Positions 8,223 to 18,032 are shown, counted from the first letter of the stretch. The stretch: DNA of 64,000 nt from Candidatus Palauibacter scopulicola (GCF_947581915.1 NZ_CANPWG010000065.1:62001-126000), one strand, 5' to 3'. Numbers and translations: made by a program. The notes: generated by a model from the sequence alone, not told the origin.

Positions 8223-10028
8223 ATGAAGGACGGCGCCCCGGCCCGCATCCTGGTCCTCTCGAGTCGGCCGGACATTCTCCAGGCCGTCGTCGCCGCCGCC
8301 GCCGAGATCGATCCGCCTCCCGAAGTAAGGGGGCTCTTCGGACGCCCGCTCAATGTGCTCCCGACGGATCTCATCCTGGTGGACGTCGCCGAGCCGCGGG
8401 CGACGATGCCGTACCTGCACCGGCGCTTCGGCGCCGCGTCCGTGCTCGTGGCGCTCATCGACGGGGCATGGGTCGACCGTCTGGGCTCGGCGCTCGCCGA
8501 GGACTGGACCGACTACCTCTTCCATCCTCTCAACGCGGCCGAACTCGGGTTCGTGTGGCAGAAACACACGTCGCCCGCGGAGGCGCCGGATCTGAACCTG
8601 GATGTCGACGAGTCCGGGCACATACGCGTCGTTTTTCCGTCGCGCGTGCGCTACCAGCGGGCCGTGGTGGAGAGGGTCGTCGTGGCATGCCGGCACCTCG
8701 CCGATCTGGATCGCGAGACGGCATTCAGACTGCGGGTCACGCTCGGCGAGGCCGTGGCCAACGCGATTCTCTACGGGAGCGGGGACCGCCCCGGCGCCGT
8801 CGTTCGAGTCTCGGCGAAAGCGGACGCGGACGGCCTGCGCGTGAAGGTCTCGGACGAGGGAAGCGGATTCGATCCCGATGCCGTGCCGGACCCTGTCTCG
8901 GCGGAGGGCATCGGCCGGCCCCGGGGGCGCGGCCTCTTTCTGCTGAGGCAACTCGCGGACGGCGTGGCGTTCAACGAGACCGGCAACAGGGTCACGCTCT
9001 CATTCCGGGGCGCGCCGGATCCGCTCGTGAGGATCGAACCTCTCCTGAGACGCTTCGCCGAGGTCACGGGTCTCAGATTCCGGCTCGACCGGCTGTTCGA
9101 GGACGGCTCGCAGGTGCTGTTCGACAGCTGGGAGGATGACGAGAAACCGAGCGGCCCGCCGGAGGTCCGGGAAACGTGGCCGCTGGGCGATGCGGGACGG
9201 CTGCGCCTGGTCCACGAGCCGGCGAGCCGCGGCGATGCCGCCGCCACGCTGCTCGCCGGCTGGATCGGGGCCGTGGCCGAGGGCGAACAGTCACGGGAGC
9301 GGCTCCTCGCAAGACGGCTCCGCCGGGAGCGGGTGCTGGCCGAGCTGGAAATCGCCCGGGACCTGCAACTGAAGCTTCTTCCGCCCCCCGAGGATTTTCG
9401 CGATCTCGGCCGGATCGCGGCCCGCTGCGATCCGGCGCTCTCCCTGGGCGGCGACTTCTACTACCTCGTCCGGCTCGCCGACGGTTGCCTGGGGGTCATG
9501 CTCGGCGACGTCAGCTCGCATGGACCTTCCGCCGCGCTCATCATGGCCCGCACGCTGAGCGCCGTGGTCCTGGCGACGGGCGTGGAGGCCGAACCCGCGG
9601 CCGTCCTCGACGCCATGCACGGGCAGCTCCGGGCGGCACTCGACGCGACCGAGATGTACATGACGCTCTTCTACGGGGTCATCGATCCCGGGCGCGGGGA
9701 ATTGCGATACGCGAACGCGGGCCACCCGTACGCGTATCTGCTCGGATCGGGCGGGGTCCGCCGTCTCACGGCGCTCGATCCGCCGGTCGGCGTGGCCGCG
9801 GTCCGGTCGTACCGGCAGACGCGGGTTCCGTCCGCGGGTGAAACGCTGTTGGCGTTCACCGATGGACTCGCCGAACTGAGCGACCCCCTCGAAACGCCGG
9901 ATTCCCGGGTGAGGAGGCGCATCGACCGCGGCGATCTCGATCCCGAGGTTCTTGTGGCGGCCCTCTTCGCGGACAGCGATGACGAGATGAGACTGGACGA
10001 CCGGACGGCCGTCGCGGCTTCCCTGTGA
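8223..10028 (+). CDS. Fused pseudo-receiver / RsbW-like HATPase / SpoIIE-type PP2C phosphatase
   Basis: This 601-residue regulator has four parts. Residues 1-115 look like a response-regulator fold (LILVDVAEP where the phospho-Asp would be) but keep few of the other receiver residues. Residues 135-262 are an HATPase_c domain with N-box LGEAVANAILYG, G1 DEGSGFD and G2 GRGLFLL. Residues 265-365 form a linker, possibly a decayed GAF. Residues 372-600 are a SpoIIE/RsbU phosphatase with ELEIARDLQLKLLP, metal ligands D411 (GGDF) and D429 (GDVSSHG), and FTDGL and DDRTAV. Kinase and phosphatase for the adjacent STAS protein would thus sit in one chain. It is coupled to ksgA (GTGA). The phosphorelay role is inferred from domains. 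Confidence 0.88.
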   Translation: MKDGAPARILVLSSRPDILQAVVAAAAEIDPPPEVRGLFGRPLNVLPTDLILVDVAEPRATMPYLHRRFGAASVLVALIDGAWVDRLGSALAEDWTDYLFHPLNAAELGFVWQKHTSPAEAPDLNLDVDESGHIRVVFPSRVRYQRAVVERVVVACRHLADLDRETAFRLRVTLGEAVANAILYGSGDRPGAVVRVSAKADADGLRVKVSDEGSGFDPDAVPDPVSAEGIGRPRGRGLFLLRQLADGVAFNETGNRVTLSFRGAPDPLVRIEPLLRRFAEVTGLRFRLDRLFEDGSQVLFDSWEDDEKPSGPPEVRETWPLGDAGRLRLVHEPASRGDAAATLLAGWIGAVAEGEQSRERLLARRLRRERVLAELEIARDLQLKLLPPPEDFRDLGRIAARCDPALSLGGDFYYLVRLADGCLGVMLGDVSSHGPSAALIMARTLSAVVLATGVEAEPAAVLDAMHGQLRAALDATEMYMTLFYGVIDPGRGELRYANAGHPYAYLLGSGGVRRLTALDPPVGVAAVRSYRQTRVPSAGETLLAFTDGLAELSDPLETPDSRVRRRIDRGDLDPEVLVAALFADSDDEMRLDDRTAVAASL

Positions 10029-10861
10029 CCTCCGGGCAGGCCGGACGCCCGCGGCCGAAGCGCGCGCTCGGCCAGAACTTCCTGGTCGACCCGAACATCC
10101 AGCGCAAGATCGTGCGGGAACTCGATCCGCAGCCCGCGGACGTCGTGCTCGAGGTAGGGCCGGGGCATGGAGAACTCAGCCAGTACCTCGTCGGGTGTTG
10201 CCGTCGCCTCGTCCTCATCGAGAAGGACCGCGACCTCGCCGGCGAGCTCCGCGGCCGCTGGGGCGACCGGCCGGACGTGGATGTGGTGGAAGGGGACGCG
10301 CTTCGCCTGGGACTCCCGGATTTCGTGCGGGGCGCCGCGGCGGTGCGCGTCGTGTCGAACGTCCCCTACAACATCACGTCGCCGCTCGTCTTCGCTTTCC
10401 TCGAACTCGATCCGTCCGCCGTACGCATCGTGCTCACCGTCCAGAGAGAAGTGGCGGAGCGGATCGTGGCGCCGCCGGGCATCAAGGCGTATGGCGCGCT
10501 CTCCGTCGGGGTGCAGGCGCTCGCGGACGCGTCGCTCGCGTTCCGGGTGGGCCGCCAGGCGTTTCGCCCCGTCCCCTCGGTCGATTCGGCGGTGGTTCGC
10601 CTGGAACCGCGGCCGGACGCCGCCGACGTGGACCGCGCGGCGCTCAGGACGCTGACGCGCGCATGCTTCAACCGCCGCCGCAAGCAGCTGCAGAAGACGC
10701 TGCGCACGGCTCCGGAGCTGACGTTCGCGGGAGACGCGGCGGCGCTGCTGAGGCGACTCTCGATCGATCCCGCGGTGCGGCCGGAGGCGCTGGATCCCCC
10801 CACGTTCGTGCGCCTGGCGGCGGCGCTTCAAGCCGGACAGGGAGGGGGCGCGCCGCGTTGA
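10025..10861 (+). CDS. rsmA: 16S rRNA (adenine1518/1519-N6)-dimethyltransferase RsmA/KsgA
   Basis: RsmA/KsgA dimethylates two adjacent adenines in helix 45 of 16S rRNA, a late 30S checkpoint. The protein has 278 residues. Signatures are KRALGQNFLVD at the N-terminus, the SAM loop LEVGPGHGELSQYL, an acidic LIEKD, the catalytic SNVPYNITSPLV (NLPYN in most members) and QREVAERI. The C-terminal basic helical domain contains FNRRRKQLQKTL. GTG 10025 overlaps the upstream stop (GTGA). Its own stop region at 10858-10863 doubles as the -35 element of the rex promoter. Confidence 0.95.
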   Translation: MTSGQAGRPRPKRALGQNFLVDPNIQRKIVRELDPQPADVVLEVGPGHGELSQYLVGCCRRLVLIEKDRDLAGELRGRWGDRPDVDVVEGDALRLGLPDFVRGAAAVRVVSNVPYNITSPLVFAFLELDPSAVRIVLTVQREVAERIVAPPGIKAYGALSVGVQALADASLAFRVGRQAFRPVPSVDSAVVRLEPRPDAADVDRAALRTLTRACFNRRRKQLQKTLRTAPELTFAGDAAALLRRLSIDPAVRPEALDPPTFVRLAAALQAGQGGGAPR

Positions 10862-10888
10862 GTTGACGACGAACCGGCCCTATCTTGG
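10858..10888 (+). promoter_or_regulatory. Predicted rex operon promoter
   Basis: A -35 TTGAGT at 10858-10863 and a -10 TATCTTGG at 10881-10888 are separated by 17 bases. The -35 overlaps the ksgA stop codon. The Rex operator begins two bases after the -10, so bound Rex would cover the transcription start. Confidence 0.65.
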
Positions 10889-10889
10889 T

Positions 10890-10907
10890 TTGTGAAACCT
10901 TTCACAA
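10890..10907 (+). promoter_or_regulatory. Rex operator (ROP box)
   Basis: The site is a perfect 18-bp inverted repeat, TTGTGAA-N4-TTCACAA, the established consensus of the NADH-sensing repressor Rex. It lies between the -10 element and the rex start codon (8 bases before the ATG). Rex is therefore expected to repress its own operon when NADH/NAD+ is low and to release it when NADH rises. Confidence 0.93.
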
Positions 10908-10915
10908 GGGCGGGC

Positions 10916-11563
10916 ATGAGCGGCAGAATTTCCGATTCGACGGTTCGACGCCTCTCCCTGTATCTCCGCATGTTGCGCGACCTTGAGCGAGCTGGCGCGG
11001 AGTTCGTGTCCAGTTCCCAGCTTGCCGAACCCTCGGGGGCCACCTCCGCCCAGGTCCGGAAGGACCTGAGTCACTTCGGCTCGTTCGGGAAACGCGGGCG
11101 GGGATACTCGGTCGAAGGGCTCGTGCGGGCGCTGGAGGAGATCCTCGGGCTCTCGCGCAGTTGGAGGATCGCTCTGGTGGGCGTCGGCAAGATCGGGTCC
11201 GCACTGCTCGGATACGGCGGGCTGGCGGCGCGCGGATTCGATGTCGTCGCGGCCTTCGACGTCGACGAGGCGAAGATCGGGACCACGGCCTACGGACTCA
11301 GGATTCGTCCGATGACGGACCTCCGGCCGGTCATCGCGGAGTGCGGGGCGGAGATCGGGGTCGTAGCGACCCCGACGGAAGTGGCCGCCGAGGTCGCCGC
11401 GGAACTCGAGCGCGCGGGCGTGGGCGCGATCCTCAACTTCGCGCCGGTCGAACTCTCCGAGGTGAACGGCGTACCGATCCGGACGGTGGACATCGTGCTC
11501 GAACTGGAAGGCTTGAGCTACCTGATGTCCGAGGCCGGCCGGCGTACCGGGAGCGATGCGTGA
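10916..11563 (+). CDS. rex: Redox-sensing transcriptional repressor Rex
   Basis: Rex binds DNA when NAD+ dominates and leaves it when NADH accumulates. The protein is 215 residues, normal for the family. It has an N-terminal winged helix (RISDSTVRRLSLYLRML, SSSQLAEPSGATSAQVRKDL) and a Rossmann domain with GVGKIG at residues 89-94, followed by a C-terminal domain-swapped helix. I use ATG 10916 with AAGGG just upstream. A longer GTG start at 10892 would lie inside the operator and is unlikely. The stop overlaps the exonuclease start (GTGA). An unbroken run of coupled genes follows to glyA, so Rex likely controls all of them. Confidence 0.96.
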   Translation: MSGRISDSTVRRLSLYLRMLRDLERAGAEFVSSSQLAEPSGATSAQVRKDLSHFGSFGKRGRGYSVEGLVRALEEILGLSRSWRIALVGVGKIGSALLGYGGLAARGFDVVAAFDVDEAKIGTTAYGLRIRPMTDLRPVIAECGAEIGVVATPTEVAAEVAAELERAGVGAILNFAPVELSEVNGVPIRTVDIVLELEGLSYLMSEAGRRTGSDA

Positions 11564-12480
11564 CGGGCGTGCACTTCGCACCCGACGGAGTGCTCGTGCG
11601 CGAAGCGCTGCGCCGGCTCGCGGACGGCTCCCGCTCGTCCGTGGAGCTCGCGGCCGAGGTGCTCGGAATGCACGGGTGCCCGCCCGCCATGGCCCGCCGG
11701 CTCGTCGCGCAGTTGCTCGACGGGATCCCCGAGGTGGTCCGCGACGGACGGGAGGGCGACGCCTGGCGGCTGGCCGGGGGAGGGCGGCGGACCGGGAAGC
11801 CGGCGGCCCGGGAGCTGCTCGACCTCCGATACGCCGTCGTGGACGTCGAGACGAACGGCGGCGTCGCCGGGGGGAACGGGCGGGTGGTCGAAATCGCGAT
11901 CGTCGACGTGGACCGCGGCGCCATCGGGGGATGCTATTCGACTCTCGTGGATGCCGGGGTCACGATTCCGCCGTGGATCACGCGCCTCACCGGCATCCGC
12001 ACGGAGATGACGCACGGTGCGCCGAGTTTCTCTCAGATCTGCGACCGGGTGCGCGGGCACCTCCGCGGCCGGGTTTTCGTCGCGCATAACGCGGCGTACG
12101 ATTGGGGCTTCCTGCGCGCCGAGATGCGGCGGGCGGGGGCCGGCCTCCCGCGCGGGCCTCGTCTGTGCACGGTCCACATGGCGCGCCGACTGCTCCCGGG
12201 GCTCGAGCGTCGAGGCCTGGATTCGGTCGCCGACTACTACGGGATCGAGATCCGCGAACGTCACCGCGCGCGCGGCGACGCGGTCGCGACGGCGCGTATC
12301 CTCGTCCGCATGCTCGCGGACGCGGAGCGGCGGGGCTGGACGACGTGGCCCGCGCTCCGAGAGGCTCTCGGGCCGATTCCGACTCACGGGCGCGGCAGGC
12401 GGCGGGGCCGGCATCCCGGACGGCAGGAACGCGCGAACAACGGCACGGGCGATAACGACGGCACGAGCGATGGAACATGA
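11560..12480 (+). CDS. DEDDh 3'-5' exonuclease (DnaQ-like) with N-terminal helical extension
   Basis: This protein has 306 residues. The exonuclease fold spans about residues 85-265: Exo I VVDVETNG, Exo II VAHNAAYDWGFL and Exo III HRARGDA (H-x4-D), so all DEDDh residues are present. The first 80 residues are not part of this fold and look like a small winged-helix or DNA-binding domain (VREALRRLADGS, LAAEVLGM, RLVAQLLDGIP). The C-terminal tail is basic, then Asn/Gly/Thr-rich and probably disordered. Members act as polymerase III epsilon-like proofreaders or as repair and RNA exonucleases; which applies is unclear. GTG 11560 overlaps the rex stop, so expression is probably under Rex control. 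Confidence 0.88.
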   Translation: MTGVHFAPDGVLVREALRRLADGSRSSVELAAEVLGMHGCPPAMARRLVAQLLDGIPEVVRDGREGDAWRLAGGGRRTGKPAARELLDLRYAVVDVETNGGVAGGNGRVVEIAIVDVDRGAIGGCYSTLVDAGVTIPPWITRLTGIRTEMTHGAPSFSQICDRVRGHLRGRVFVAHNAAYDWGFLRAEMRRAGAGLPRGPRLCTVHMARRLLPGLERRGLDSVADYYGIEIRERHRARGDAVATARILVRMLADAERRGWTTWPALREALGPIPTHGRGRRRGRHPGRQERANNGTGDNDGTSDGT

Positions 12481-13688
12481 GCGATAGCGACAGAATCCCG
12501 GTCATCGTCTCCGCGACGCGGCTCCCCACGGGCCGATTCATGGGCGGACTCTCCTCTCTCGCGGCCCCGGACCTCGGCGGTCTCGCGATCTCGGCGGCGG
12601 TCGACCGGGCCGGGGTCGACCCGGACGAGATCGACGACGTGATCATGGGGAACGTCGTGCAGGCGGGGGTCGGGCAGGCGCCGGCCCGCCAGGCGGCGAT
12701 CCGCGGCGGGGTGCCCGTGACGGTTCCGGCCGTGACCGTGAACAAGGTCTGCGGCTCCGGCCTGAAGGCCGTCATGCTGGCGGCGCAGGCGATAAAGGCG
12801 GGTGACGCCCGGGTCGTGGTGGCCGGCGGGATGGAGTCGATGTCGAACGCCCCCTATCTCCTCCGGGGACACCGGGAGGGCGTGAAGTTCGGGGACCGCT
12901 CGCTCGTCGATGGCCTCATACACGACGGCCTGTGGTGCGCCTTCGGCACCTGCCACATGGGCGGCCACGCCGAGTACACCGCCCACAAGGCGGGGGTGAG
13001 CCGCGAGGACCAGGACGCCTATGCGCTCGGCAGCCATGAGAAGGCGATCCGCGCGATCGATGCCGGGGAGTTCGCCGACGAAGTCGTCCCCGTCCATATC
13101 GAGACGCGCAGGGGCACCGTGACGATCGACGCGGACGAGACGCCGCGGCGCGGCACGTCGCTCGAGGCGCTCGCAAAGCTCAGACCCGCTTTCGCGGGGG
13201 ACGCTCCCCCGGAGGTGACCGAACCCAGCGTCACGGCCGGCAACGCGCCCGGCCTCAACGATGGGGGCGCGGCCACGGTCGTCGCCTCCGAGGCGTACGC
13301 CACCGCGCACGGTCTTCCGGTCCTCGGCCGGATCCGGGCCTATTCCGTCGGGGCGACCGCGCCGCGCGACCTCTTTTTCGCGCCCGTCGTCGCGGTGCGA
13401 AAGCTCATGACGCTGGATGGGACGGTCGTCGCCGACTACGGGCTCGTGGAGATGAACGAAGCGTTCGCCGTCCAGTGTCTCGCGGATGCCCGCCAACTCG
13501 GACTGGACCTCGATCGCGTGAACGTCCGTGGCGGGGCGATCGCCCTCGGCCACCCGATCGGGGCTTCGGGCGCGAAGATCCTCACGACGCTCCTCCATGC
13601 CATGCGCGATCGCGACGTGGAACGGGGAATGGCCACCCTGTGTCTCGGCGGGGGCAACGCGGTCGCGCTGAGCGTGGAGCGCCGGTGA
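12477..13688 (+). CDS. Acetyl-CoA acetyltransferase (thiolase)
   Basis: This is a 403-residue thiolase that condenses two acetyl-CoA to acetoacetyl-CoA or runs the reverse beta-oxidation cleavage. The acylated cysteine is in [11 protein letters not shown], the NEAFA motif occurs in EMNEAFAVQ, the active-site histidine is in [15 protein letters not shown] and the second cysteine is in TLCLGGGNA. Short-chain biosynthetic enzymes (AtoB/PhaA/ThlA) are the closest type by motif. ATG 12477 overlaps the exonuclease stop. With the dehydrogenases downstream it forms most of a C4 or beta-oxidation pathway; no enoyl-CoA hydratase is present in the window. Confidence 0.93.
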   Translation: MSDSDRIPVIVSATRLPTGRFMGGLSSLAAPDLGGLAISAAVDRAGVDPDEIDDVIMGNVVQAGVGQAPARQAAIRGGVPVTVPAVTVNKVCGSGLKAVMLAAQAIKAGDARVVVAGGMESMSNAPYLLRGHREGVKFGDRSLVDGLIHDGLWCAFGTCHMGGHAEYTAHKAGVSREDQDAYALGSHEKAIRAIDAGEFADEVVPVHIETRRGTVTIDADETPRRGTSLEALAKLRPAFAGDAPPEVTEPSVTAGNAPGLNDGGAATVVASEAYATAHGLPVLGRIRAYSVGATAPRDLFFAPVVAVRKLMTLDGTVVADYGLVEMNEAFAVQCLADARQLGLDLDRVNVRGGAIALGHPIGASGAKILTTLLHAMRDRDVERGMATLCLGGGNAVALSVERR

Positions 13689-14587
13689 ACGTGAAGCCCG
13701 AAGGCTGGGCCTGGGCCGGGAGGCTGGCGGCCTTCGCCGGTCTCTTCATCGGCTTCGGCCTCGTGCTCGGATTCGCGGTCGCGGTCATCGCCGGCCTTCC
13801 GGACGCCGACGCGTCCCTCGCCATCGACCTGCGGAGCGTCGCGCCCGTGCTGCTCGCGGCATGCGCGGCCACCTGGCTGTTGGCCGTCGGCATCGACAGG
13901 CGTCCACTGTCCGCCCTCGGCCTGAGGGGCGGGTCTCCCGGTCTCGCGGAACTCGGCTCCGGCGTACTGGCGGGACTCGCGATCGTCGGCGCCGCCATTC
14001 TCGCCCTGGCCGCGCCGGGCTGGGTCTCGTGGTCCGCGTCCGCCGCCCCCGTCCTCACGGGAGTGAAGGTCTCGGCCCTGCTGCTGGCGGCGGCGTTCAC
14101 GGAGGAACTCCTCTTTCGGGGATATCCCTTCCGCGTCCTTCACGTCCGGTTCGGGCCCGTGCCCGCCGTCGTCGCGACGTCGGTGGCGTTCGGTCTCATG
14201 CACGGCGCCAACCCGGGGGTGACGCCGCTGGCGCTGGTCAACCTGACCCTGGCCGGCGTGTTGCTCGGGGTGGCGTACTGGCGTTCCGGCAGCCTGTGGT
14301 TCGTCACGGGCCTCCACTTCGGCTGGAACTGGGTGATGGCGGCGAGCGGCCTGCCCGTGAGCGGGCTCGACGTGTCGATCTCCGGCCTCGAGGCCGCCGT
14401 CACGGGTCCGGTGCTGTGGACAGGCGGCGCCTTCGGGCCCGAGGGTGCGCTGAGCATCACCTTCGTGACCGCGCTTGGAACCGTCTGGCTGTGGCGGGTC
14501 GCGGGGTCTCGAAGCCGCGCCGGTTCCCGGTTGTCGACGACAGCGGGAAGCCCAGGCGCCGACGGGAGCCTCGATGCGCGCGGGTGA
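13685..14587 (+). CDS. CPBP-family intramembrane protease
   Basis: This 300-residue protein is very hydrophobic, with about eight predicted membrane helices. The CPBP/ABI (Rce1-like) catalytic motifs are present: EELLFRGY (glutamates plus arginine), FGLMHGAN and GLHFGWNW. Such proteins are membrane glutamic-type proteases. GTG 13685 overlaps the thiolase stop (GTGA). It is odd to find it between thiolase and 3-hydroxyacyl-CoA dehydrogenase, and its role in that operon is unknown. The last 40 residues are a soluble Ser/Gly/Arg-rich tail, and the gene overlaps the next by 14 bases. Confidence 0.88.
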   Translation: MNVKPEGWAWAGRLAAFAGLFIGFGLVLGFAVAVIAGLPDADASLAIDLRSVAPVLLAACAATWLLAVGIDRRPLSALGLRGGSPGLAELGSGVLAGLAIVGAAILALAAPGWVSWSASAAPVLTGVKVSALLLAAAFTEELLFRGYPFRVLHVRFGPVPAVVATSVAFGLMHGANPGVTPLALVNLTLAGVLLGVAYWRSGSLWFVTGLHFGWNWVMAASGLPVSGLDVSISGLEAAVTGPVLWTGGAFGPEGALSITFVTALGTVWLWRVAGSRSRAGSRLSTTAGSPGADGSLDARG

Positions 14588-15440
14588 TGTGTCGCGGGTC
14601 GGCGTCGTCGGCGCGGGTACGATGGGAAGCGGCATCGCCCACGTCTTCGCGCTCGTCGGCATCGATGTCCGCCTCGTGGACGTGGACCCCGAAGCGCTCG
14701 GCCGCGCCCGCGCCTCCATCGAGCGAAACCTTGCGCGCCAGGCCCGCCGGGACCGGATCTCCGCCGAAGAGGCCGTGGCGGCGCTCGAGCGGATCGCGAC
14801 GGCGCGGTCGCTGGCGGCGCTCGAGGACGCGGAGGTCGTCGTCGAGGCCGCGAGCGAGGATCCGGCGCTCAAGTTCCGGCTGTTCGAGGAGTTGTCCGCC
14901 GCCGTGGGTCCGGAGACGCTGCTGGCGTCGAACACGAGTTCGATCTCGATCACCCGCATCGCCTCGCACGCCGCCGACCCCGGGCGCGTGATCGGGATGC
15001 ACTTCATGAACCCGGTGCCGGTCATGCGCCTCGTAGAGGTCATTCGGGGGCTCGAGACCTCCGACGACGCGGCCGACCTCACGCTCGGCCTCTGCGCGCG
15101 GCTCTCGAAGACGGCGGTCCTGGCGAACGACTATCCCGGCTTCGTCGCCAACCGGATCCTGATGCCGATGATCAACGAAGCCGTCTACTGCCTCATGGAG
15201 GGCGTGGCGGAGGCCGAGGCGGTGGACACCGTGATGAAGCTCGGCATGAACCACCCCATGGGCCCGCTGGCGCTCGCCGACCTCATCGGGCTGGACACGT
15301 GCCTCGCGATCATGCGCGTCCTGCACCGGGAACTGGGCGACTCCAAGTACCGCCCCTGCCCGCTGCTCGCGAAGTACGTCGCCGCCGGAAGGCTGGGTCG
15401 GAAGACGGGTCGCGGCTTCTACGACTACTCCGCGGCATGA
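14574..15440 (+). CDS. 3-hydroxybutyryl-CoA / 3-hydroxyacyl-CoA dehydrogenase
   Basis: This NAD(P)-dependent enzyme of 288 residues interconverts 3-hydroxyacyl-CoA and 3-oxoacyl-CoA. It has the Rossmann motif [17 protein letters not shown] at the N-terminus, [12 protein letters not shown], the catalytic histidine segment [17 protein letters not shown] and the C-terminal KTGRGFYDY. The single-domain length matches Hbd rather than the fused FadB type. I chose ATG 14574 because GGGAG lies five bases upstream and the protein then begins just before the nucleotide-binding loop. Its NADH link makes Rex control of the operon sensible. Confidence 0.93.
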   Translation: MRAGDVSRVGVVGAGTMGSGIAHVFALVGIDVRLVDVDPEALGRARASIERNLARQARRDRISAEEAVAALERIATARSLAALEDAEVVVEAASEDPALKFRLFEELSAAVGPETLLASNTSSISITRIASHAADPGRVIGMHFMNPVPVMRLVEVIRGLETSDDAADLTLGLCARLSKTAVLANDYPGFVANRILMPMINEAVYCLMEGVAEAEAVDTVMKLGMNHPMGPLALADLIGLDTCLAIMRVLHRELGDSKYRPCPLLAKYVAAGRLGRKTGRGFYDYSAA

Positions 15441-16630
15441 TGACCGGCCGCCGCTCCTGGTCTGCCCTCGAACTCTCGTCCGAGGCGGAACAGATTCTCA
15501 CGCTCGCCCGCCAGTTCGCCGAAGAGCGGTTGCAGCCCACGGCGGAAGCCCGGGACGCGAACGAGGATCGCTTCGATGCCGACATCCACCGGGAGCTGGG
15601 CGAGCTCGGCTTCCTCGCCATGCGGGTGCCGGAACGGTACGACGGCCTCGAGCTCGACCTCGTCACGTACCTCTACGTGCTGGAGGAACTCGCCTGGGGA
15701 GATGCGGGGGTCGCGGTCTCCGTCAGCATCCACAACTCGCTCGCCGCCGCGATCCTGCTACGGCGCGGAAGCGAGGCACAGCGGGCCGAATGGCTCCCCC
15801 GGATGGCCAGCGGAGAAGTCCTCGGCGCCTTTTCCCTCTCCGAGGCCGGCGCCGGTACGGACGCCGCGGCGCTTCGCACGCAGGCCGCGCCCACGGAAGG
15901 CGGCTGGATCCTCAACGGCGAGAAGATGTGGGTGACGAACGGCGCCTCCGCGGATGTGGCCCTGACCTTCGCCAGGACGGACACGGCGGAGGACCGGCGT
16001 GGGTCGCGCGGCATCAGCGCCTTCCTCCTGCCGCGCGGGACGGACGGCCTGTCGGTGGGGAGGAAAGAGAGAAAGATGGGACAGCGGGGTTCGGAGACAG
16101 TCGCGTTGTCTCTGAAGGATGTGTTTCTGCCGCAGGAACTTATGGTCGGTGAGGTGAACCGGGGCTTCAGCTATGCGCTCGAAGCCCTCGAGGCGGGTCG
16201 GCTCGGCATCGCGGCCCAGGCCCTCGGCATCGCTTCGGCCGCGGTGGACGCGGCGTTCGAATACGCCGATACCCGGCGCCAGTTCGGGCGCTCGCTGCGG
16301 GAGTTTCAGGGGATGGAATTCAAGCTCGGCGACATGGTGACCCGGCTCGAGGCCGCCCGGGGGCTGCTCGAGCGGGCGGCCGCGGCGCACACCATGGGAG
16401 ACCCGCGGGCGCGCCGCCTCTCCAGCGTGGCCAAGCTGTTCGCGAGCGAGACCGCGATGACGAACGCCCGCGAGGCCGTACAGGTGCTCGGGGGCTACGG
16501 GTACTCGCGGGAATACCCCGTGGAACGTCTGTTCCGGGACGCGAAGGTCACGGAGATCTACGAGGGAGCCAACGAAATGCACCGCAGCCTGATCGCGCGG
16601 CAACTCTACAGAGAGAGGGGATACGTGTGA
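15437..16630 (+). CDS. Acyl-CoA dehydrogenase
   Basis: This is a flavoprotein of 397 residues that oxidises acyl-CoA to trans-2-enoyl-CoA, passing electrons to electron-transfer flavoprotein. Conserved segments are [41 protein letters not shown] and the C-terminal [20 protein letters not shown]. The catalytic glutamate is in [11 protein letters not shown]. Short-chain (butyryl-CoA) type is likely from the operon partners but not proven. ATG 15437 overlaps the previous stop; a second ATG follows at 15440. No etfAB genes are in the window. Confidence 0.93.
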   Translation: MMTGRRSWSALELSSEAEQILTLARQFAEERLQPTAEARDANEDRFDADIHRELGELGFLAMRVPERYDGLELDLVTYLYVLEELAWGDAGVAVSVSIHNSLAAAILLRRGSEAQRAEWLPRMASGEVLGAFSLSEAGAGTDAAALRTQAAPTEGGWILNGEKMWVTNGASADVALTFARTDTAEDRRGSRGISAFLLPRGTDGLSVGRKERKMGQRGSETVALSLKDVFLPQELMVGEVNRGFSYALEALEAGRLGIAAQALGIASAAVDAAFEYADTRRQFGRSLREFQGMEFKLGDMVTRLEAARGLLERAAAAHTMGDPRARRLSSVAKLFASETAMTNAREAVQVLGGYGYSREYPVERLFRDAKVTEIYEGANEMHRSLIARQLYRERGYV

Positions 16631-17937
16631 GTGCGACGGTGGAACGCAGAGCCAGCGGCGCCCTGGACCCGCGCCCGCTCCGCGAGATGGATCCCGCGGT
16701 GGCGGCTTCGATCGACCGGGAGTTGGAGCGGCAGCGCACGGGTCTGGAGCTGATCGCCAGCGAGAATTTCGTTTCCCGGGGGGTCCTCGAGGCGACAGGC
16801 TGCGTGATGACGAACAAGTATGCGGAGGGCTACCCCGGTCGCCGCTACTATGGCGGCTGCGAGTTCGTGGACGAGGTCGAGGACCTCGCCCGCAAGCGCG
16901 CGCGCCGGCTGTTCGGGGCGGACCACAGCAACGTCCAGGCGCACAGCGGCTCCGGGGCGAACATGACCGCGCTCCAGGCGCTCACCGAACCCGGGGCGAC
17001 CCTCCTCGGGATGGATCTTTCGCACGGGGGGCACCTGACGCACGGTTCGCCGGTCAACTTCTCGGGGCTCTGGTACCGGGTGGTCCCTTATGGCGTGCGA
17101 TCCTCCGACCGGACCATCGATTATGACGCCCTCCGGGCAACGGCGCTGGAGGTGCGCCCCACCGTCATCATCGCGGGGGCCAGCGCCTACCCCCGACGGA
17201 TCGATTTCGGGCGTTTCGCGGAGATCGCCGAGGAGTGCGGCGCGCGCGTCCTCGTGGACATGGCGCACATCGCGGGTCTCGTGGCGACGGGACACCACCC
17301 CTCTCCGGTGCCGCACGCGGACGTCGTGACGACGACGACGCACAAGACGCTGCGCGGACCGAGGGGTGGGCTCATCCTGTGCCGCGAAGAACACGCGAAG
17401 GCGGTCGACAAGGCCGTGTTCCCCGGACTCCAGGGCGGTCCCCTGATGCACCTGATCGCCGCGAAGGCGGTCGCGCTGGGAGAGGCGTTGCGCCCCGAGT
17501 TCGGCGAGTACTCGGACCTCGTCGTGCGCAACGCCCGCGCTCTTGGACGGCGGCTCGCCGAACACGGCTACGATCTCGTGGCCGGCGGAACGGATACCCA
17601 CCTCCTCCTCGTCGACCTCCGGACGACGGATCTCACGGGCAAGGATGCGGAGGCGCTCCTGGGTCGGGCGGGCATCACCGTCAACAAGAACACCGTACCG
17701 TTCGAAACCCGTTCGCCCTTTGTGGCGTCCGGTATAAGGATCGGGACGGCGGCGGTGTCGACCCGCTCCATGGGTGAGAGCGAAATGGAGAGAATCGCCG
17801 ACCTCATGGACCGCGCCCTGCGCTCGGAAGGCGATGAAGCGACGCTCTCGGCGGTCGACGCCGAGGTCCGGGGGTTGTGCGAGGATTTCCCGCTCTACCC
17901 GGAGAATGACGGCGTTCCGCGGGAGGGCGCAGCTTGA
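16627..17937 (+). CDS. glyA: Serine hydroxymethyltransferase
   Basis: GlyA is a PLP enzyme interconverting serine and glycine with tetrahydrofolate, the main source of one-carbon units. The protein is 436 residues. Signatures include [37 protein letters not shown] and the PLP-lysine segment [17 protein letters not shown] 16627 overlaps the acyl-CoA dehydrogenase stop, so it is probably the last gene of the rex operon. Its stop codon overlaps the -35 box of the next promoter. Confidence 0.96.
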   Translation: MSATVERRASGALDPRPLREMDPAVAASIDRELERQRTGLELIASENFVSRGVLEATGCVMTNKYAEGYPGRRYYGGCEFVDEVEDLARKRARRLFGADHSNVQAHSGSGANMTALQALTEPGATLLGMDLSHGGHLTHGSPVNFSGLWYRVVPYGVRSSDRTIDYDALRATALEVRPTVIIAGASAYPRRIDFGRFAEIAEECGARVLVDMAHIAGLVATGHHPSPVPHADVVTTTTHKTLRGPRGGLILCREEHAKAVDKAVFPGLQGGPLMHLIAAKAVALGEALRPEFGEYSDLVVRNARALGRRLAEHGYDLVAGGTDTHLLLVDLRTTDLTGKDAEALLGRAGITVNKNTVPFETRSPFVASGIRIGTAAVSTRSMGESEMERIADLMDRALRSEGDEATLSAVDAEVRGLCEDFPLYPENDGVPREGAA

Positions 17938-17965
17938 CGCCAACTTTTTCTCCCGTCTAACTTTG
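17934..17965 (+). promoter_or_regulatory. Predicted promoter of the Minf_1886-like gene
   Basis: A -35 TTGACG at 17934-17939 (overlapping the glyA stop) and a -10 TAACTTTG at 17958-17965 have an 18-base spacer. The -10 matches the Bacteroidetes TAnnTTTG element exactly. It probably starts a new transcript that ends the rex operon's exclusive control. Confidence 0.68.
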
Positions 17966-18032
17966 CCGTTCATGTCCTTGCGGGCGGTGCGCACGACGGC
18001 CGGGAAAGGGGCCTGGGACGAGGTGAGAAGAG

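Noticed and set aside
10892..10915. Rex starting at GTG 10892
   Set aside because: The codon lies inside the Rex operator and extends the protein beyond the usual N-terminus; ATG 10916 has a ribosome binding site.
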